Shown here piece after piece: positions 24,234-32,748 of a stretch of DNA of 43,909 nucleotides (position 1 is the first letter of the stretch; each line of letters starts with the position of its first letter). The position numbers and the translations under genes were made by a program. Below the pieces are notes generated by a model, which worked only from the letters and a program-made list of their open reading frames with translations, was not told the origin of the DNA and made no database searches. Origin of the DNA: Oscillospiraceae bacterium. GTDB taxonomy: Bacteria; Bacillota; Clostridia; Oscillospirales; Oscillospiraceae. Location of the stretch: assembly GCA_017469115.1 (NCBI GenBank), contig JAFUGY010000136.1, forward strand, positions 1-43,909, given 5' to 3'.

Positions 24234-25196
24234 ATGAAAGAAATCACCGTCGGAAAAAATGATGCCGGTCAGCGGCTTGACCGTTTTGTCTCCAAAGCCG
24301 TTCCTCTCCTGCCGGAATCCCTTCTTCAGAAGTACATCCGCCTCAAACGCATCAAGCTCAACGGCAAAGGTTCCAAGCGCGATGTCCGCCTCTCCGAAGG
24401 TGACCGGATCTCTCTTTACATCAACGATGAGTTCTTTGAAAAGCCCCGGGAAGAAAACTCTTATCTGAAAGTCGGCAAACCTCGTGTCACCATCGTCTAC
24501 GAGGATGAAAACATTCTCCTCGCTGATAAAAAGCCCGGTGTGCTCTGCCACAGTGCCGGCCAGTGGGATTACAACACGCTCATCGCCAACATCCAGGCTT
24601 ATCTCTCCCAAAAGGGCGAGTGGAATCCGCGTGAAGAAAATTCCTTTGCTCCGGCTCTCTGCAACCGGATCGACCGCAACACCGGCGGCATCGTCATTGC
24701 TGCCAAAAATGCTGAGTCTCTCCGTATTATCAATGAGAAAATCAAACTCCGTGAAATTGAAAAATATTATCTCTGTGCCGTCCACGGCCGGCCGAATCCG
24801 CCCTCCGGCACCCTGGAAAATTTTCTTTTTAAAGATGCTGTCAAAAACCGCGTCTATATCAAATCCAAAAGTGAACCCGGTGCCAAAACCGCCGTCACGG
24901 AATATCACACCCTCCGCTCCAAAGGCCCGCTCTCTCTTGTTGAATGCCATCTCCTTACCGGCCGCACTCATCAGATCCGCGCTCAGATGGCTTATGCCGG
25001 CTGGCCGCTCCTCGGTGACGGAAAATACGGCAGCGAGCGCTTCAACAAACAGTATGATGAATCCGGTCAGGCGCTCTATTCCTACAAACTCCTTTTCAGC
25101 TTTCCCACCGATGCCGGTATCCTGAACTACCTCCGTGGGAAAGAATTCTCCGTTACCTCCGTCGATTTTGTGGAGAAGTATTTCCCGAGTAATTAA
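24234..25196 (+). CDS. RluA family pseudouridine synthase
   Basis: A 320-aa RNA pseudouridine synthase with an N-terminal S4 RNA-binding domain (AGQRLDRFVSKAVPLLP, about 11-70) and the RluA catalytic core. The catalytic aspartate is D147 in CNRIDRNTGG; the following LVECHLLTGRTHQIRAQMA is the second conserved motif. Members modify uridines in 23S rRNA or tRNA, but the target position cannot be read from sequence. The downstream 330 bases (25,197-25,528) hold only repeat debris and the Rpn promoter. Confidence 0.93.
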   Translation: MKEITVGKNDAGQRLDRFVSKAVPLLPESLLQKYIRLKRIKLNGKGSKRDVRLSEGDRISLYINDEFFEKPREENSYLKVGKPRVTIVYEDENILLADKKPGVLCHSAGQWDYNTLIANIQAYLSQKGEWNPREENSFAPALCNRIDRNTGGIVIAAKNAESLRIINEKIKLREIEKYYLCAVHGRPNPPSGTLENFLFKDAVKNRVYIKSKSEPGAKTAVTEYHTLRSKGPLSLVECHLLTGRTHQIRAQMAYAGWPLLGDGKYGSERFNKQYDESGQALYSYKLLFSFPTDAGILNYLRGKEFSVTSVDFVEKYFPSN

Positions 25197-25208
25197 GGCC
25201 GTACCGCG

Positions 25209-25284
25209 TAATTGGCCAACTGAGGGCTTTTTCTTTCACCCGCAGACGTATAATTGCTAATTGCTCTTTGCTAATTGCCAACTG
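25209..25284. repeat. AATTGC-rich repeat debris
   Basis: TAATTGGCCAACTG (25209-25222) and TAATTGCCAACTG (25272-25284) are near-identical direct copies, and TAATTGC/CTAATTGC recurs between 25251 and 25279. The second copy runs straight into the decayed Rpn 3' end. Confidence 0.6.
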
Positions 25285-25410
25285 GTCTCCACTTCAGGCC
25301 ATGGATGCCCTGAGTATCCCCGAATCCGATCGGCCTTTCTATCTTGATCTTCTGAAACAGCAATTCTCTCCCCCGCGGCTCCTCGTCACGGTTTTTGTTC
25401 TTTCAGCCTC
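25279..25410 (+). pseudogene. Remnant of the 3' end of an Rpn-family gene
   Basis: About 130 bases closely matching 26,347-26,480, the last 28 codons, stop region and terminator of the intact Rpn gene. Differences include CAG CAA in place of CAG TAA at the stop and a terminator stem whose right arm reads TCACGG instead of CGCCGCGG, so it is no longer a good hairpin. It lies in direct orientation about 1.07 kb upstream of its source and encodes only the C-terminal WSPLQAMDALSIPESDR segment. It is either a relic of an earlier element or a product of partial duplication. Confidence 0.85.
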
Positions 25411-25473
25411 CGCGGTCTCGCCATAACTGGATATCAAATTTCCACAAAATACTAATAATTAACAAATTTCTCC

Positions 25474-25502
25474 TTGAATTCACTTCTCATTTCCCTTACA
25501 AT
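25474..25502 (+). promoter_or_regulatory. Promoter of the Rpn gene
   Basis: TTGAAT (25474-25479), a 17-base spacer and TACAAT (25497-25502), 27 bases before the start codon. Confidence 0.75.
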
Positions 25503-25528
25503 AAAAATGAAAGTAAAGGTGAGCTCCA

Positions 25529-26431
25529 TTGGGTGAAAAAGATATTTCCGAAAAGATTCTTGAATCCTACAACGATGTATTTGCCGATATTGTAAATGTA
25601 CTCCTCTTCAGTGGAGAAGAAGTCATTCATCCTGAAGAACTGGAAGATCACTCTCCTCGCTCTGCTTACAAAGCCGACGGTAAAATCCGCGAAATGGAAC
25701 GGGATGTTTCCAAAATCTGGAAACGAGAGAACATCCGAATCGCATGTGTCGGTCTTGAGAATCAGACAGAACCCGATCCGCAAATGTCTCTTCGGGTGTT
25801 CGGATACGATGGTGCAGAATATCGCTCCCAGCTTACAAAAGAAAACCGTACTAATCCGAATTATCCTGTCGTTACGCTTGTCCTCTACTTCGGGTATGAA
25901 AAACATTGGGATGCACCCTTGGCATTGCATGAAGCTCTGCATGTGCCTGATCTCTTTAAGCCATATGTCCCTGATATTAAAATCAATCTGTTTGAAATTG
26001 CCTGGCTCAGCAGAGAAACCGTTGAAAAATTTAAGAGCGATTTCAGAATTGTAGCAGATTATTTTGTTCAGAAGCAAGAAAAAGATGATTACATTCCTCG
26101 CCCGGACGATTTTATCCACGTACAGGAAACTCTTCAGCTTCTTCGTGTGATGACCGGTGATTATCGCTTTGAAGACATTTTGAATGATAGTTCTGAGAAA
26201 GGAGCTGTGAAAAATATGTGTGATGTATTAGACAGAGCCGAAATGCGTGGCATACAGCAGGGTATGCAACAGGGGCTTCAACAGGGCATGCAGCAGGGAA
26301 AGTCAGATGAACGAATGAATAACCTGAGAAGCCTGATGCAGAAATTCAACTGGTCTCCACTTCAGGCCATGGATGCCCTGAGTATCCCCGAATCCGATCG
26401 GTCTCTCTATATCGATCTTCTGAAACAGTAA
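25529..26431 (+). CDS. Rpn-family recombination-promoting nuclease / putative transposase
   Basis: A 300-aa protein of the Rpn/YhgA-like PD-(D/E)XK nuclease group. The N-terminal core (about 35-130) carries the family signature with KADGKIREMERDVSKIW, GLENQTEPD and RVFGYDGAEYRSQ. Rpn proteins are DNA endonucleases that raise recombination and spread as repeated genes. The C-terminal part has four QQG repeats (GIQQGMQQGLQQGMQQG) and a final helix with WSPLQAMDAL. The start is a TTG with AAAGGTGAG upstream; an in-frame ATG with a site is not available. A terminator follows, and a decayed copy of its own tail lies upstream. Confidence 0.88.
   Translation: MGEKDISEKILESYNDVFADIVNVLLFSGEEVIHPEELEDHSPRSAYKADGKIREMERDVSKIWKRENIRIACVGLENQTEPDPQMSLRVFGYDGAEYRSQLTKENRTNPNYPVVTLVLYFGYEKHWDAPLALHEALHVPDLFKPYVPDIKINLFEIAWLSRETVEKFKSDFRIVADYFVQKQEKDDYIPRPDDFIHVQETLQLLRVMTGDYRFEDILNDSSEKGAVKNMCDVLDRAEMRGIQQGMQQGLQQGMQQGKSDERMNNLRSLMQKFNWSPLQAMDALSIPESDRSLYIDLLKQ
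26252..26299 (+). repeat. Four 12-bp repeats in the Rpn gene
   Basis: Four in-frame units of the form ATGCARCAGGGN encode (M/I/L)QQG. Slippage here could change the number of units without a frameshift; other Rpn-family genes carry similar repeats. Confidence 0.8.
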
Positions 26432-26440
26432 TTCTCTCAC

Positions 26441-26471
26441 CCGCGGCTCCTCGCCGCGGTTTTTTTATTTT
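26441..26471 (+). terminator. Rho-independent terminator of the Rpn gene
   Basis: CCGCGG, loop CTCCTCG, CCGCGG, followed by seven T. It is the last part of the duplicated segment. Confidence 0.9.
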
Positions 26472-26523
26472 TTCACCCTCCATCTTACAGGCGAGTGTGA
26501 AGCCGATAAAATTCAAAGCTGCG

Positions 26524-26578
26524 CACTTTTCAAGAGATTAGCTGTGCTCTCCTGTATATATACTTCTCACTTTTCAAG
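26524..26578. repeat. Direct repeat CACTTTTCAAG
   Basis: The 11-mer occurs at 26524-26534 and 26568-26578, 44 bp apart, between the Rpn terminator and the end of the kinase gene. No terminator for the minus-strand operon is evident in this gap. Confidence 0.5.
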
Positions 26579-26589
26579 CGAATTCTCGA

Positions 26590-27738
26590 TCACTCTTCAT
26601 TTGATTCCGCCAATTCCTGTACAATCCCCTGCATCTCCTCCATATGCGCCATCATGTCCCGGAAAAGCGCCAGCTGTGCTCTCGCTCTTACCAGGTTGTG
26701 TTCGGGATAATCGATTCTGAAATACTTGTCTCCCGTCAGATAATCCCCCAGAAATCTCGATGCCAGCTCCAGCGTAATAACCGCCGCGCCGGTCGCCAAG
26801 CTCTCAATCTCCGCCTCCGACAGTATATCTGCCGTTTGGGAAAGATATCCTTCCGCATACGCACGGAAGAGCCCTAGATCCAGCTTCATCTTCTCGGTGT
26901 CACTCTCGTCCTCCTCCGCCGTGCAGGCTGCAAAGCGTATCGTATCCCCAAAGTCATAGCACGCGAGCCCAGGCATGCACGTGTCAAGATCAATCACCAC
27001 CAGCGGGTCCAGCGTGTCCCTGTCAAAGAGAATGTTGTTGGTCTTTGTGTCGTTGTGCGTCACCCTGATCGGCAGCTCCCCTGCCTCAATCTGCCGGCAC
27101 AGCGTCCCGGCAAACTCCCGGTTCTCCCGGATCAGGGCAATCTCCTGCACAACTCCGGCAGCTCTCCCCACCGGGTCCTCCCCCACAATGCCGAAAAACG
27201 TATCCATCCGGAATGCCGTGTCATGAAAGTGTGAGATCGATTCCACCAGCTGGCTGGCATCAAAGTCCTGCAGCTGCCGCATGAATTTGCCGAAGGCCTT
27301 GCCGGATTCCCGCAGCACTTCCGGGTTTCCTTCCGACGTCTCAAAGCATACCGAGTTCTCCACAAAGTTGTATACCCGCCAGAACTCCTTCTCTTCTCCC
27401 TCTCCGAGGATCAGATAGTTGTTCCCTTCCGCCGTGTGGTGAAAGTGCAGCCGCCGCCTTCTCTCCAGCGTTCTCTCTTTGGCCATAATGTGCTGCGTGA
27501 TCAGTTCAATGTTGTGCATCATGGTGATCGGGTCTTTAAACACAAACCAGTTCACCTTCTGCACCAGATATTGTCTGACTTCCTTCCCGTCATACAGCGC
27601 TGTATAGTATGCCTCGTTGATGTGCCCGTTGGGAATCCTCCTGTAGAGTATCACTTCCCCCTTCAGCCGAAAGTCTCTGCATATTCTTTGTAACTTTTTT
27701 CGTATTGGATCTCCAGGTCTTGCTATATAATCCATCAT
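26590..27738 (-). CDS. APH-family phosphotransferase, N-acetylhexosamine 1-kinase-like
   Basis: A 382-aa small-molecule kinase of the aminoglycoside phosphotransferase fold. It shows the substrate-contact start PNGHINEAYY, the catalytic loop THNDTKTNNILFD and the metal-binding VIDLDTCMPGLACYDFGD. These read most like the NahK group, which phosphorylates GlcNAc/GalNAc at C1 in bifidobacteria. The setting among NagA, NagB and an N-acylglucosamine epimerase supports an amino-sugar kinase; whether it yields the 1- or 6-phosphate is unknown, and NagA downstream would need the 6-phosphate. Last gene of the operon, eight bases after the MFS gene. Confidence 0.8.
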   Translation of the reverse strand: MMDYIARPGDPIRKKLQRICRDFRLKGEVILYRRIPNGHINEAYYTALYDGKEVRQYLVQKVNWFVFKDPITMMHNIELITQHIMAKERTLERRRRLHFHHTAEGNNYLILGEGEEKEFWRVYNFVENSVCFETSEGNPEVLRESGKAFGKFMRQLQDFDASQLVESISHFHDTAFRMDTFFGIVGEDPVGRAAGVVQEIALIRENREFAGTLCRQIEAGELPIRVTHNDTKTNNILFDRDTLDPLVVIDLDTCMPGLACYDFGDTIRFAACTAEEDESDTEKMKLDLGLFRAYAEGYLSQTADILSEAEIESLATGAAVITLELASRFLGDYLTGDKYFRIDYPEHNLVRARAQLALFRDMMAHMEEMQGIVQELAESNEE

Positions 27739-27746
27739 GTCTTATC

Positions 27747-28901
27747 CTATTCCATTTTTAATGCCGTCAACGCACAGCAGATTGATAATGCTGGTAAAAC
27801 AAAAATTCCAACGTTTGCGCCTAATGCTGCTATAATTGCGCCAATAAGAGACGGTATAACAATGCTACCGCAATTATTTGTAAATATAATCACCGAACAC
27901 GCCACCGTGCTTTTCTTCCTGTCCAAAGAGCATGCATAATCCACCAGCATAGGAATTGTTGTCCCTTCTGCAAATCCTACCAAAAGGATCATAATGCACA
28001 TGATTTTTCCGTTTCCAATCAACACTCCGGCTATAAAGAGGGTTGCAGAACAGGCATTTCCAAATACCAGCAGCGTTTTGTGTCGCGCAATCAGATTTGG
28101 GAGAATGATCCTCGCGAGCAATGCCCCAACCCAGTAAAAAGTAAGAGCATAGATTCCCCAGCGTGTTTCCCTCAGATATTCCTGAATATATCGGACGATC
28201 CAAACCGTAAGTCCGATCTGATGTCCGTAATACATCAACCCGAACAGAAGTGTTCTGGCAGCGCCTTTTAATAATAAAAAGTCTTTTATTCCTGTTAAAT
28301 CAATTTGATCCGTTGCATTTACCGTTCCAGCAGGAAGCCTTCTTGCCGAAAACACAAAATAGAACATGAACAATCCTAACCCGACAAACCCAGCCCACAA
28401 TGCCACCCAGTGCCAGGTTAACCCGGTTGACATCAGTGCATTTAAAAGCAAAGGAGAAGTCATTCCGCCCAGGCAGTAAACTGCCCGCATATAACTCATC
28501 ATTTTAGCTGACTTTTCCGGGTAAATATCCGATATCAAGGAGGATGATAAACTATCGAAAATCCCGTAAGAGATCCCAAAAACTGCATACCAGAAGCAGA
28601 GGAAAAGAAACCGGTTCGGATGTAATCCAACACCCGGTAAAACCAGCGCCATGATGAATGCCATAATAAGAACAACCCTTGTTTTTGGCATTTTCGTCAA
28701 CAGAAACGCAGAAATAAATAAGGACAAGATAAAACCAATGCTTTCCGCTGTCCCGCAAAGTCCCTGGGCTGCTCCATCAAGGGAATATTCATCAATATAA
28801 GAGGTTAACATCACCCCTGTGGTTGCATGGATTGTCGCCGCGAGGGCAAACAAACCCATGAAACCGGCTATGGTTATGATTTCACCCTTTTGTCTGTTCA
28901 T
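27747..28901 (-). CDS. MFS transporter, probable sugar permease
   Basis: A 384-aa major facilitator with about 12 membrane helices (starting GEIITIAGFMGLFALAATIHATTG, helix 1). Short basic loops such as LTKMPKTR after helix 2 fit the MFS loop 2-3 motif. The substrate is not readable; its place between the AGE epimerase and the hexosamine kinase suggests uptake of an unphosphorylated (N-acetyl)hexosamine. The start overlaps the AGE stop by four bases (ATGA). Confidence 0.85.
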   Translation of the reverse strand: MNRQKGEIITIAGFMGLFALAATIHATTGVMLTSYIDEYSLDGAAQGLCGTAESIGFILSLFISAFLLTKMPKTRVVLIMAFIMALVLPGVGLHPNRFLFLCFWYAVFGISYGIFDSLSSSLISDIYPEKSAKMMSYMRAVYCLGGMTSPLLLNALMSTGLTWHWVALWAGFVGLGLFMFYFVFSARRLPAGTVNATDQIDLTGIKDFLLLKGAARTLLFGLMYYGHQIGLTVWIVRYIQEYLRETRWGIYALTFYWVGALLARIILPNLIARHKTLLVFGNACSATLFIAGVLIGNGKIMCIMILLVGFAEGTTIPMLVDYACSLDRKKSTVACSVIIFTNNCGSIVIPSLIGAIIAALGANVGIFVLPALSICCALTALKME

Positions 28902-30178
28902 ACAGGATTATACAGCAACTCAAGAATCAGAATCATGTTTCTCATAATGTGAAACGGATCCTTCACCGGTAATGCAACTACTTTCTCTTCCGGTGTTCCG
29001 TCTCTTCTTCTGATCTGTTTCCACTCTCTGATATTCGGATCTCTGTTTGGGAAAGTCTGAAATGTATATTCAAATACTTTTTCATGCCATGCCAGGAATT
29101 CTTCATCTCCCGATTCAAAATAACACCTCAGCGTTGTATACAGTGCCTCCGAATGAATCCACCAGAGTTTATCGCCCCATCCCATAAGTTGTTTTGTCAT
29201 GGTTTCGTTCTCAACACCTGTGTAGTCTCCGTTCGGTTCTCCGCCCTCTACGCCGCAGAAATGAAGCAATCCGCCATAAACATCATCCCAGCCATTCTGT
29301 AGTGCCTTTTTAGTCATATCAAAGATCTTTTCTTTAATTTCTGGTATTCCACAGATCGATGCCGTATCAAGCATAAACCATGCATCCTCAATGGTATGGC
29401 CGGGATTCATGTGCTGCCCAAGGATCTGCGGGAAAAAGATATTTTGTTCTGTAATAATTTCATGTAAAACGTTGTTTTTGTCTACAAAGTGCTCCAATTC
29501 ATCCAGGCAGAACTCCTTCATATCCTTTTTTAACTGCTCCGCAAAAACCATATCAAACTTCTCTGCTGCTCTCAAAAGTTCCCTTGCCGTGTTATCCAGA
29601 ATCATCGGGATTCCATGTGCTCTGTAGCAATGAGAAAGCGGATACGGCAGCGTGTTAAATTGATTCTTTCCCACTCGCTCCAAAATAGAGGCATACAGTT
29701 TTTTTGCAAATACATATGCTTCTTCTTTTCTGGAAACCGATGCATACATTCCCAGTCCGAGAACGGCAAAACAATCTGCATAAATGCTCATGTCAGGCGG
29801 TGAACCTGGAGTAACTTCTTTTGGTTTTCCATCCCGCTCCATCAGAAAAACACATCTCCAGTCACCCGGTGCAATAAGGCAATGCTTCATCAGAAATTCG
29901 GCACCCTGCTGTGCAAGGCGCAGAAATTCAGACCTTTCCCGGTCTGAAAACATCGGAATTGGTGTACCGGCTAATCTCGAAAAAATCCACACAAATCGCC
30001 CTTGGCTCCATGTATATTTGTCATAGGAGGCAAGTTTTTCTCCTGCATTATCAAAACAATTGAGAAATCCGCCGTACTCTTTGTCTTCACATCGTGGAAG
30101 CCAGAATCCCAAAAGATTCTGGCTCAATTCATTTTGGTAGAATCCATATAATTTTTTCTTCTCATTATAATTCATCAT
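28898..30178 (-). CDS. AGE-family N-acylglucosamine 2-epimerase
   Basis: A 426-aa (alpha/alpha)6-barrel epimerase of the AGE superfamily, whose members interconvert GlcNAc/ManNAc, glucose/mannose or related aldoses. Landmarks are the N-terminal NLLGFWLPRCEDKEYGGFLNC, the catalytic HMNPGHTIEDAWF and WWIHSEAL histidines and the RWGYTWSQGR-like YDKYTWSQGRFVW. I set the start at the ATG ATG at 30178, preceded by AAGAGG, which overlaps the upstream amidase by 14 bases; the frame runs open further to 30373 inside that gene. In this locus GlcNAc/ManNAc epimerisation is the natural guess. Confidence 0.88.
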   Translation of the reverse strand: MMNYNEKKKLYGFYQNELSQNLLGFWLPRCEDKEYGGFLNCFDNAGEKLASYDKYTWSQGRFVWIFSRLAGTPIPMFSDRERSEFLRLAQQGAEFLMKHCLIAPGDWRCVFLMERDGKPKEVTPGSPPDMSIYADCFAVLGLGMYASVSRKEEAYVFAKKLYASILERVGKNQFNTLPYPLSHCYRAHGIPMILDNTARELLRAAEKFDMVFAEQLKKDMKEFCLDELEHFVDKNNVLHEIITEQNIFFPQILGQHMNPGHTIEDAWFMLDTASICGIPEIKEKIFDMTKKALQNGWDDVYGGLLHFCGVEGGEPNGDYTGVENETMTKQLMGWGDKLWWIHSEALYTTLRCYFESGDEEFLAWHEKVFEYTFQTFPNRDPNIREWKQIRRRDGTPEEKVVALPVKDPFHIMRNMILILELLYNPV

Positions 30179-31109
30179 ATACCTCTTCATCCTTTGGTAA
30201 TTCTGTTCTCCTGGTGATTTCCCCATATAGTTCCGGTCGTCTTGTGCGGAGAATATCTTCTCCGAAGTAATCAACTCCGGATTTTCTGATACAAACAACA
30301 TCCTTTGTGATTCGGTGTTGTTCCGGTTCAAAAGCCGCAATTGCAAGTCCCGGTAAATGGCCTGTATCGGCAATAATTACGCCATCCGGATTGATAATAG
30401 TTGCTCTCCCCATATATTCATGACCTGTACAATAAGGTGCAAAAGGAGGAAGGCTGGCAAAATCCGCACCAACTATATAACATGCATTATCGATTGCTCT
30501 TGCCCTTGCCTGCAATAACACCATTTCTTCTGTCGGGCCATAGGTTTGATGCGGCCAAAGAAGGATATTTGCCCCTTTTAGCGTCAGAATCCTTGCTATT
30601 TCCGGGTAATTCATATCCATACAGATAATAATTCCGATTTTTCCGAAATCACAATCAAATACCGGAAGCTCGTCCCCGGCCGTAACACCGTTAATCCTAT
30701 GCTCCGATCCACACAAATGGCTCTTTCTATATTTCCCCGCAACATTCCCTTTCCTGTCTATCAGAACACATGTATTATAAGTTTTCCCATCATCCCGCTC
30801 ATAATAATTGGCGGCAATATACATGGAAAAATCTTGTGCTATGCAGCCAAAGCGATGCGTCATCGGGCCTGGAACAGGCTCTGCACAGGCAGCACAAATA
30901 TCACTTCTGTCTGTTCCTTCGCAATAGATTCCCCCGTCATTTACAGCCATCTCAAGAGAGCCAAATGTGTCAAAGTGTTCCGGTAGCACGAAAAGATCAC
31001 ATCCCGCTTTGCCTGCCTGATAAGCGGCATTTTCGCAAAGCTGAATGTAATCCTCCCGTGGAACTTCCGTTCCGTATTTTATTCTCGAAAAAGCAGCAGC
31101 TTTAACCAT
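30165..31109 (-). CDS. Carbon-nitrogen hydrolase (nitrilase superfamily)
   Basis: A 314-aa amidase distinct from the Nit2-like one at 16,189. The triad appears as Glu in LPEHFDTFG, Lys in GKYRKSHL and Cys in IIICMDMNYPE. Family members hydrolyse amides, N-carbamoyl groups or nitriles. Its place between the HIT gene and the AGE epimerase in an amino-sugar operon suggests removal of an acyl, amide or carbamoyl group from the sugar, but no specific substrate can be named. The start overlaps the HIT stop by eight bases and has no independent ribosome binding site, so it is translationally coupled. Confidence 0.85.
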   Translation of the reverse strand: MVKAAAFSRIKYGTEVPREDYIQLCENAAYQAGKAGCDLFVLPEHFDTFGSLEMAVNDGGIYCEGTDRSDICAACAEPVPGPMTHRFGCIAQDFSMYIAANYYERDDGKTYNTCVLIDRKGNVAGKYRKSHLCGSEHRINGVTAGDELPVFDCDFGKIGIIICMDMNYPEIARILTLKGANILLWPHQTYGPTEEMVLLQARARAIDNACYIVGADFASLPPFAPYCTGHEYMGRATIINPDGVIIADTGHLPGLAIAAFEPEQHRITKDVVCIRKSGVDYFGEDILRTRRPELYGEITRRTELPKDEEVYDEL

Positions 31110-31548
31110 GATTTAATCGGGAAAGCAGTGCTTCCCTCATCCTGTCCATGCGTTCTTTATTCTCTTCTTCGCTGAGAAACACTCTGTTTTCCGGGAACAT
31201 GATAAATGGCTGTCCCCACCCGATTTTCCCCTTGTATTTCGGGCATATTGTGAAGTGGACATGACGGCATTCATCTCCGTAAATACCATAATTAATCTTG
31301 TCAGGATGGAATAAATCTTTAATGGTTTCTGCCAAAAGGCATACATCATCCAGATATAGATCTCTCTCTTTCTTTGGAATCTGGTATATTTCTTCGTAGT
31401 GATCTTGAAACATAATTGTGCAGCGCCCCGGCAAAGTCTGATCTTTACAATAAAAGACCTTGGACACTCTCAAATCACATAGTTCGAATAATAGCTCCCG
31501 GAAGTTTTCATTCCTGTCACAATAATAGCATCCTTTTTCTGTAATCAT
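31102..31548 (-). CDS. HIT family protein with atypical triad
   Basis: A 148-aa histidine-triad protein: an N-terminal CYYC pair (C7, C10), then FQDHYEEIYQIPKKE and the triad segment C-R-H96-V-H98-F-T100-I-CPK. HIT proteins are nucleotidyl hydrolases or transferases that use the middle His as nucleophile. That His (H98) is kept but the third triad His is Thr. The role in a sugar operon is unclear; hydrolysis of a nucleotide by-product or a nucleotidyl transfer are possible. Downstream genes overlap it, and NagA ends 13 bases before it. Confidence 0.82.
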   Translation of the reverse strand: MITEKGCYYCDRNENFRELLFELCDLRVSKVFYCKDQTLPGRCTIMFQDHYEEIYQIPKKERDLYLDDVCLLAETIKDLFHPDKINYGIYGDECRHVHFTICPKYKGKIGWGQPFIMFPENRVFLSEEENKERMDRMREALLSRLNHG

Positions 31549-31560
31549 AGATTCTCTCCC

Positions 31561-32748
31561 TTATAAAACTTTTCTGCCCCCAATATAGACTGCTGAAACA
31601 CGCACATCCTCATCAAATAGGACGAAATCAGCATCTTTCGCTTTCTCGATGGATCCTTTTCTGTTATCTACACCGATCAGTCTAGCTGGATTCAGTGTCA
31701 TCATTTTTACTGCTTTCTCAATTGACAGTCCCGCCTGCTGGTGCATGGTTCTCACACATCGGTCTGTTGTGCAAACACTGCCGGCAAAGGCCTTGAAGTT
31801 TGGCATCATTGCCACACCATCCCGAATAATGGCATCCTGTCCATTTGCAAGGCTGCCCAATTTTGCATGCTGTCCTTCCGGTAATCCGGCTCCCCGCATC
31901 GAATCCGTAATCAGGCAGATCTTGTCATTGTCTTTGCATTTCACAATCAGCTTCAATAATTCTGCAGGCAGATGCTTTCCATCGGCTATAATCTCAACAC
32001 TCAGCTCATCAAATGCATAAGAAGACTCTACAACACCCAATACCCTGTAAGGCCCTACTCTGTGCAGCGATGACATGCCGGAGTATAAATGCGTCACATG
32101 GGAGTAACCATGTCCGAGTGCCTCCCGCACCTGATCATAATTCGCATCCGAGTGCCCGATAGCCGCCAGAATCCCCCGTCTGGCAAGTTCATCACCAAGC
32201 TGCATTGCTCCGTCCAGTTCCACTGCAACTGACATCCGTACAATGTCTTCTCCGCCCGCATCCAGAATCGGGAGATAGTTTTCCGGTTTCGGCAGTTGCA
32301 GATAGGCGGGATCCTGCGCGCCGGCTTGCGCCGGTGAAAAAAACGGCCCCTCCAGATGAATCCCGAGAAAATTCGGACCATCCTTCCACTCTGCTTTCAC
32401 CTTACGATAAATGGCAAAAAATCGAAACAGTTCTTCATTGGTACCGGTCAATGTCGTGGGACAAATCGAAGTCGTTCCATGTTTCAGATGCTCCTTGCAG
32501 GCCCCGATAAGAGCTTCCTCACTGCCGTCCATAAAATCGTGCCCACCGGCACCGTGCGTATGGATGTCAATAAAACCCGGTGCAAGATACTGCCCGCCGC
32601 AGTCAACCAGCTCATACTGCCGGGTTACCTTCTCGTCAGGTATTCCGCTGTAAATCCCGGATATTTTCCCATCATCCGCTGTTACAGATCCTGCAATAAT
32701 CCTGTCCGGTAAAACAATGTTCGCATGATAAAACAGTTGTCTCTCCAT
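31561..32748 (-). CDS. nagA: N-acetylglucosamine-6-phosphate deacetylase
   Basis: A 395-aa amidohydrolase that removes acetate from GlcNAc-6-P in the cytosol. Visible motifs are DIHTHGAGGHDFMDG, the metal glutamate in HLEGPFFS, GHSDANYDQ and THLYSGMSS with metal histidines, and the catalytic Asp in LITDSMRGAGLP. It also recognises the family QPxxAGAQDP loop (SPAQAGAQDPAYL). The HTH pair suggests a two-metal enzyme as in Bacillus. The ATG at 32748 overlaps the NagB stop by one base (TGATG), with GGAGAT upstream. Close homologues act on other N-acylhexosamine phosphates, so specificity is inferred. Confidence 0.9.
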   Translation of the reverse strand: MERQLFYHANIVLPDRIIAGSVTADDGKISGIYSGIPDEKVTRQYELVDCGGQYLAPGFIDIHTHGAGGHDFMDGSEEALIGACKEHLKHGTTSICPTTLTGTNEELFRFFAIYRKVKAEWKDGPNFLGIHLEGPFFSPAQAGAQDPAYLQLPKPENYLPILDAGGEDIVRMSVAVELDGAMQLGDELARRGILAAIGHSDANYDQVREALGHGYSHVTHLYSGMSSLHRVGPYRVLGVVESSYAFDELSVEIIADGKHLPAELLKLIVKCKDNDKICLITDSMRGAGLPEGQHAKLGSLANGQDAIIRDGVAMMPNFKAFAGSVCTTDRCVRTMHQQAGLSIEKAVKMMTLNPARLIGVDNRKGSIEKAKDADFVLFDEDVRVSAVYIGGRKVL

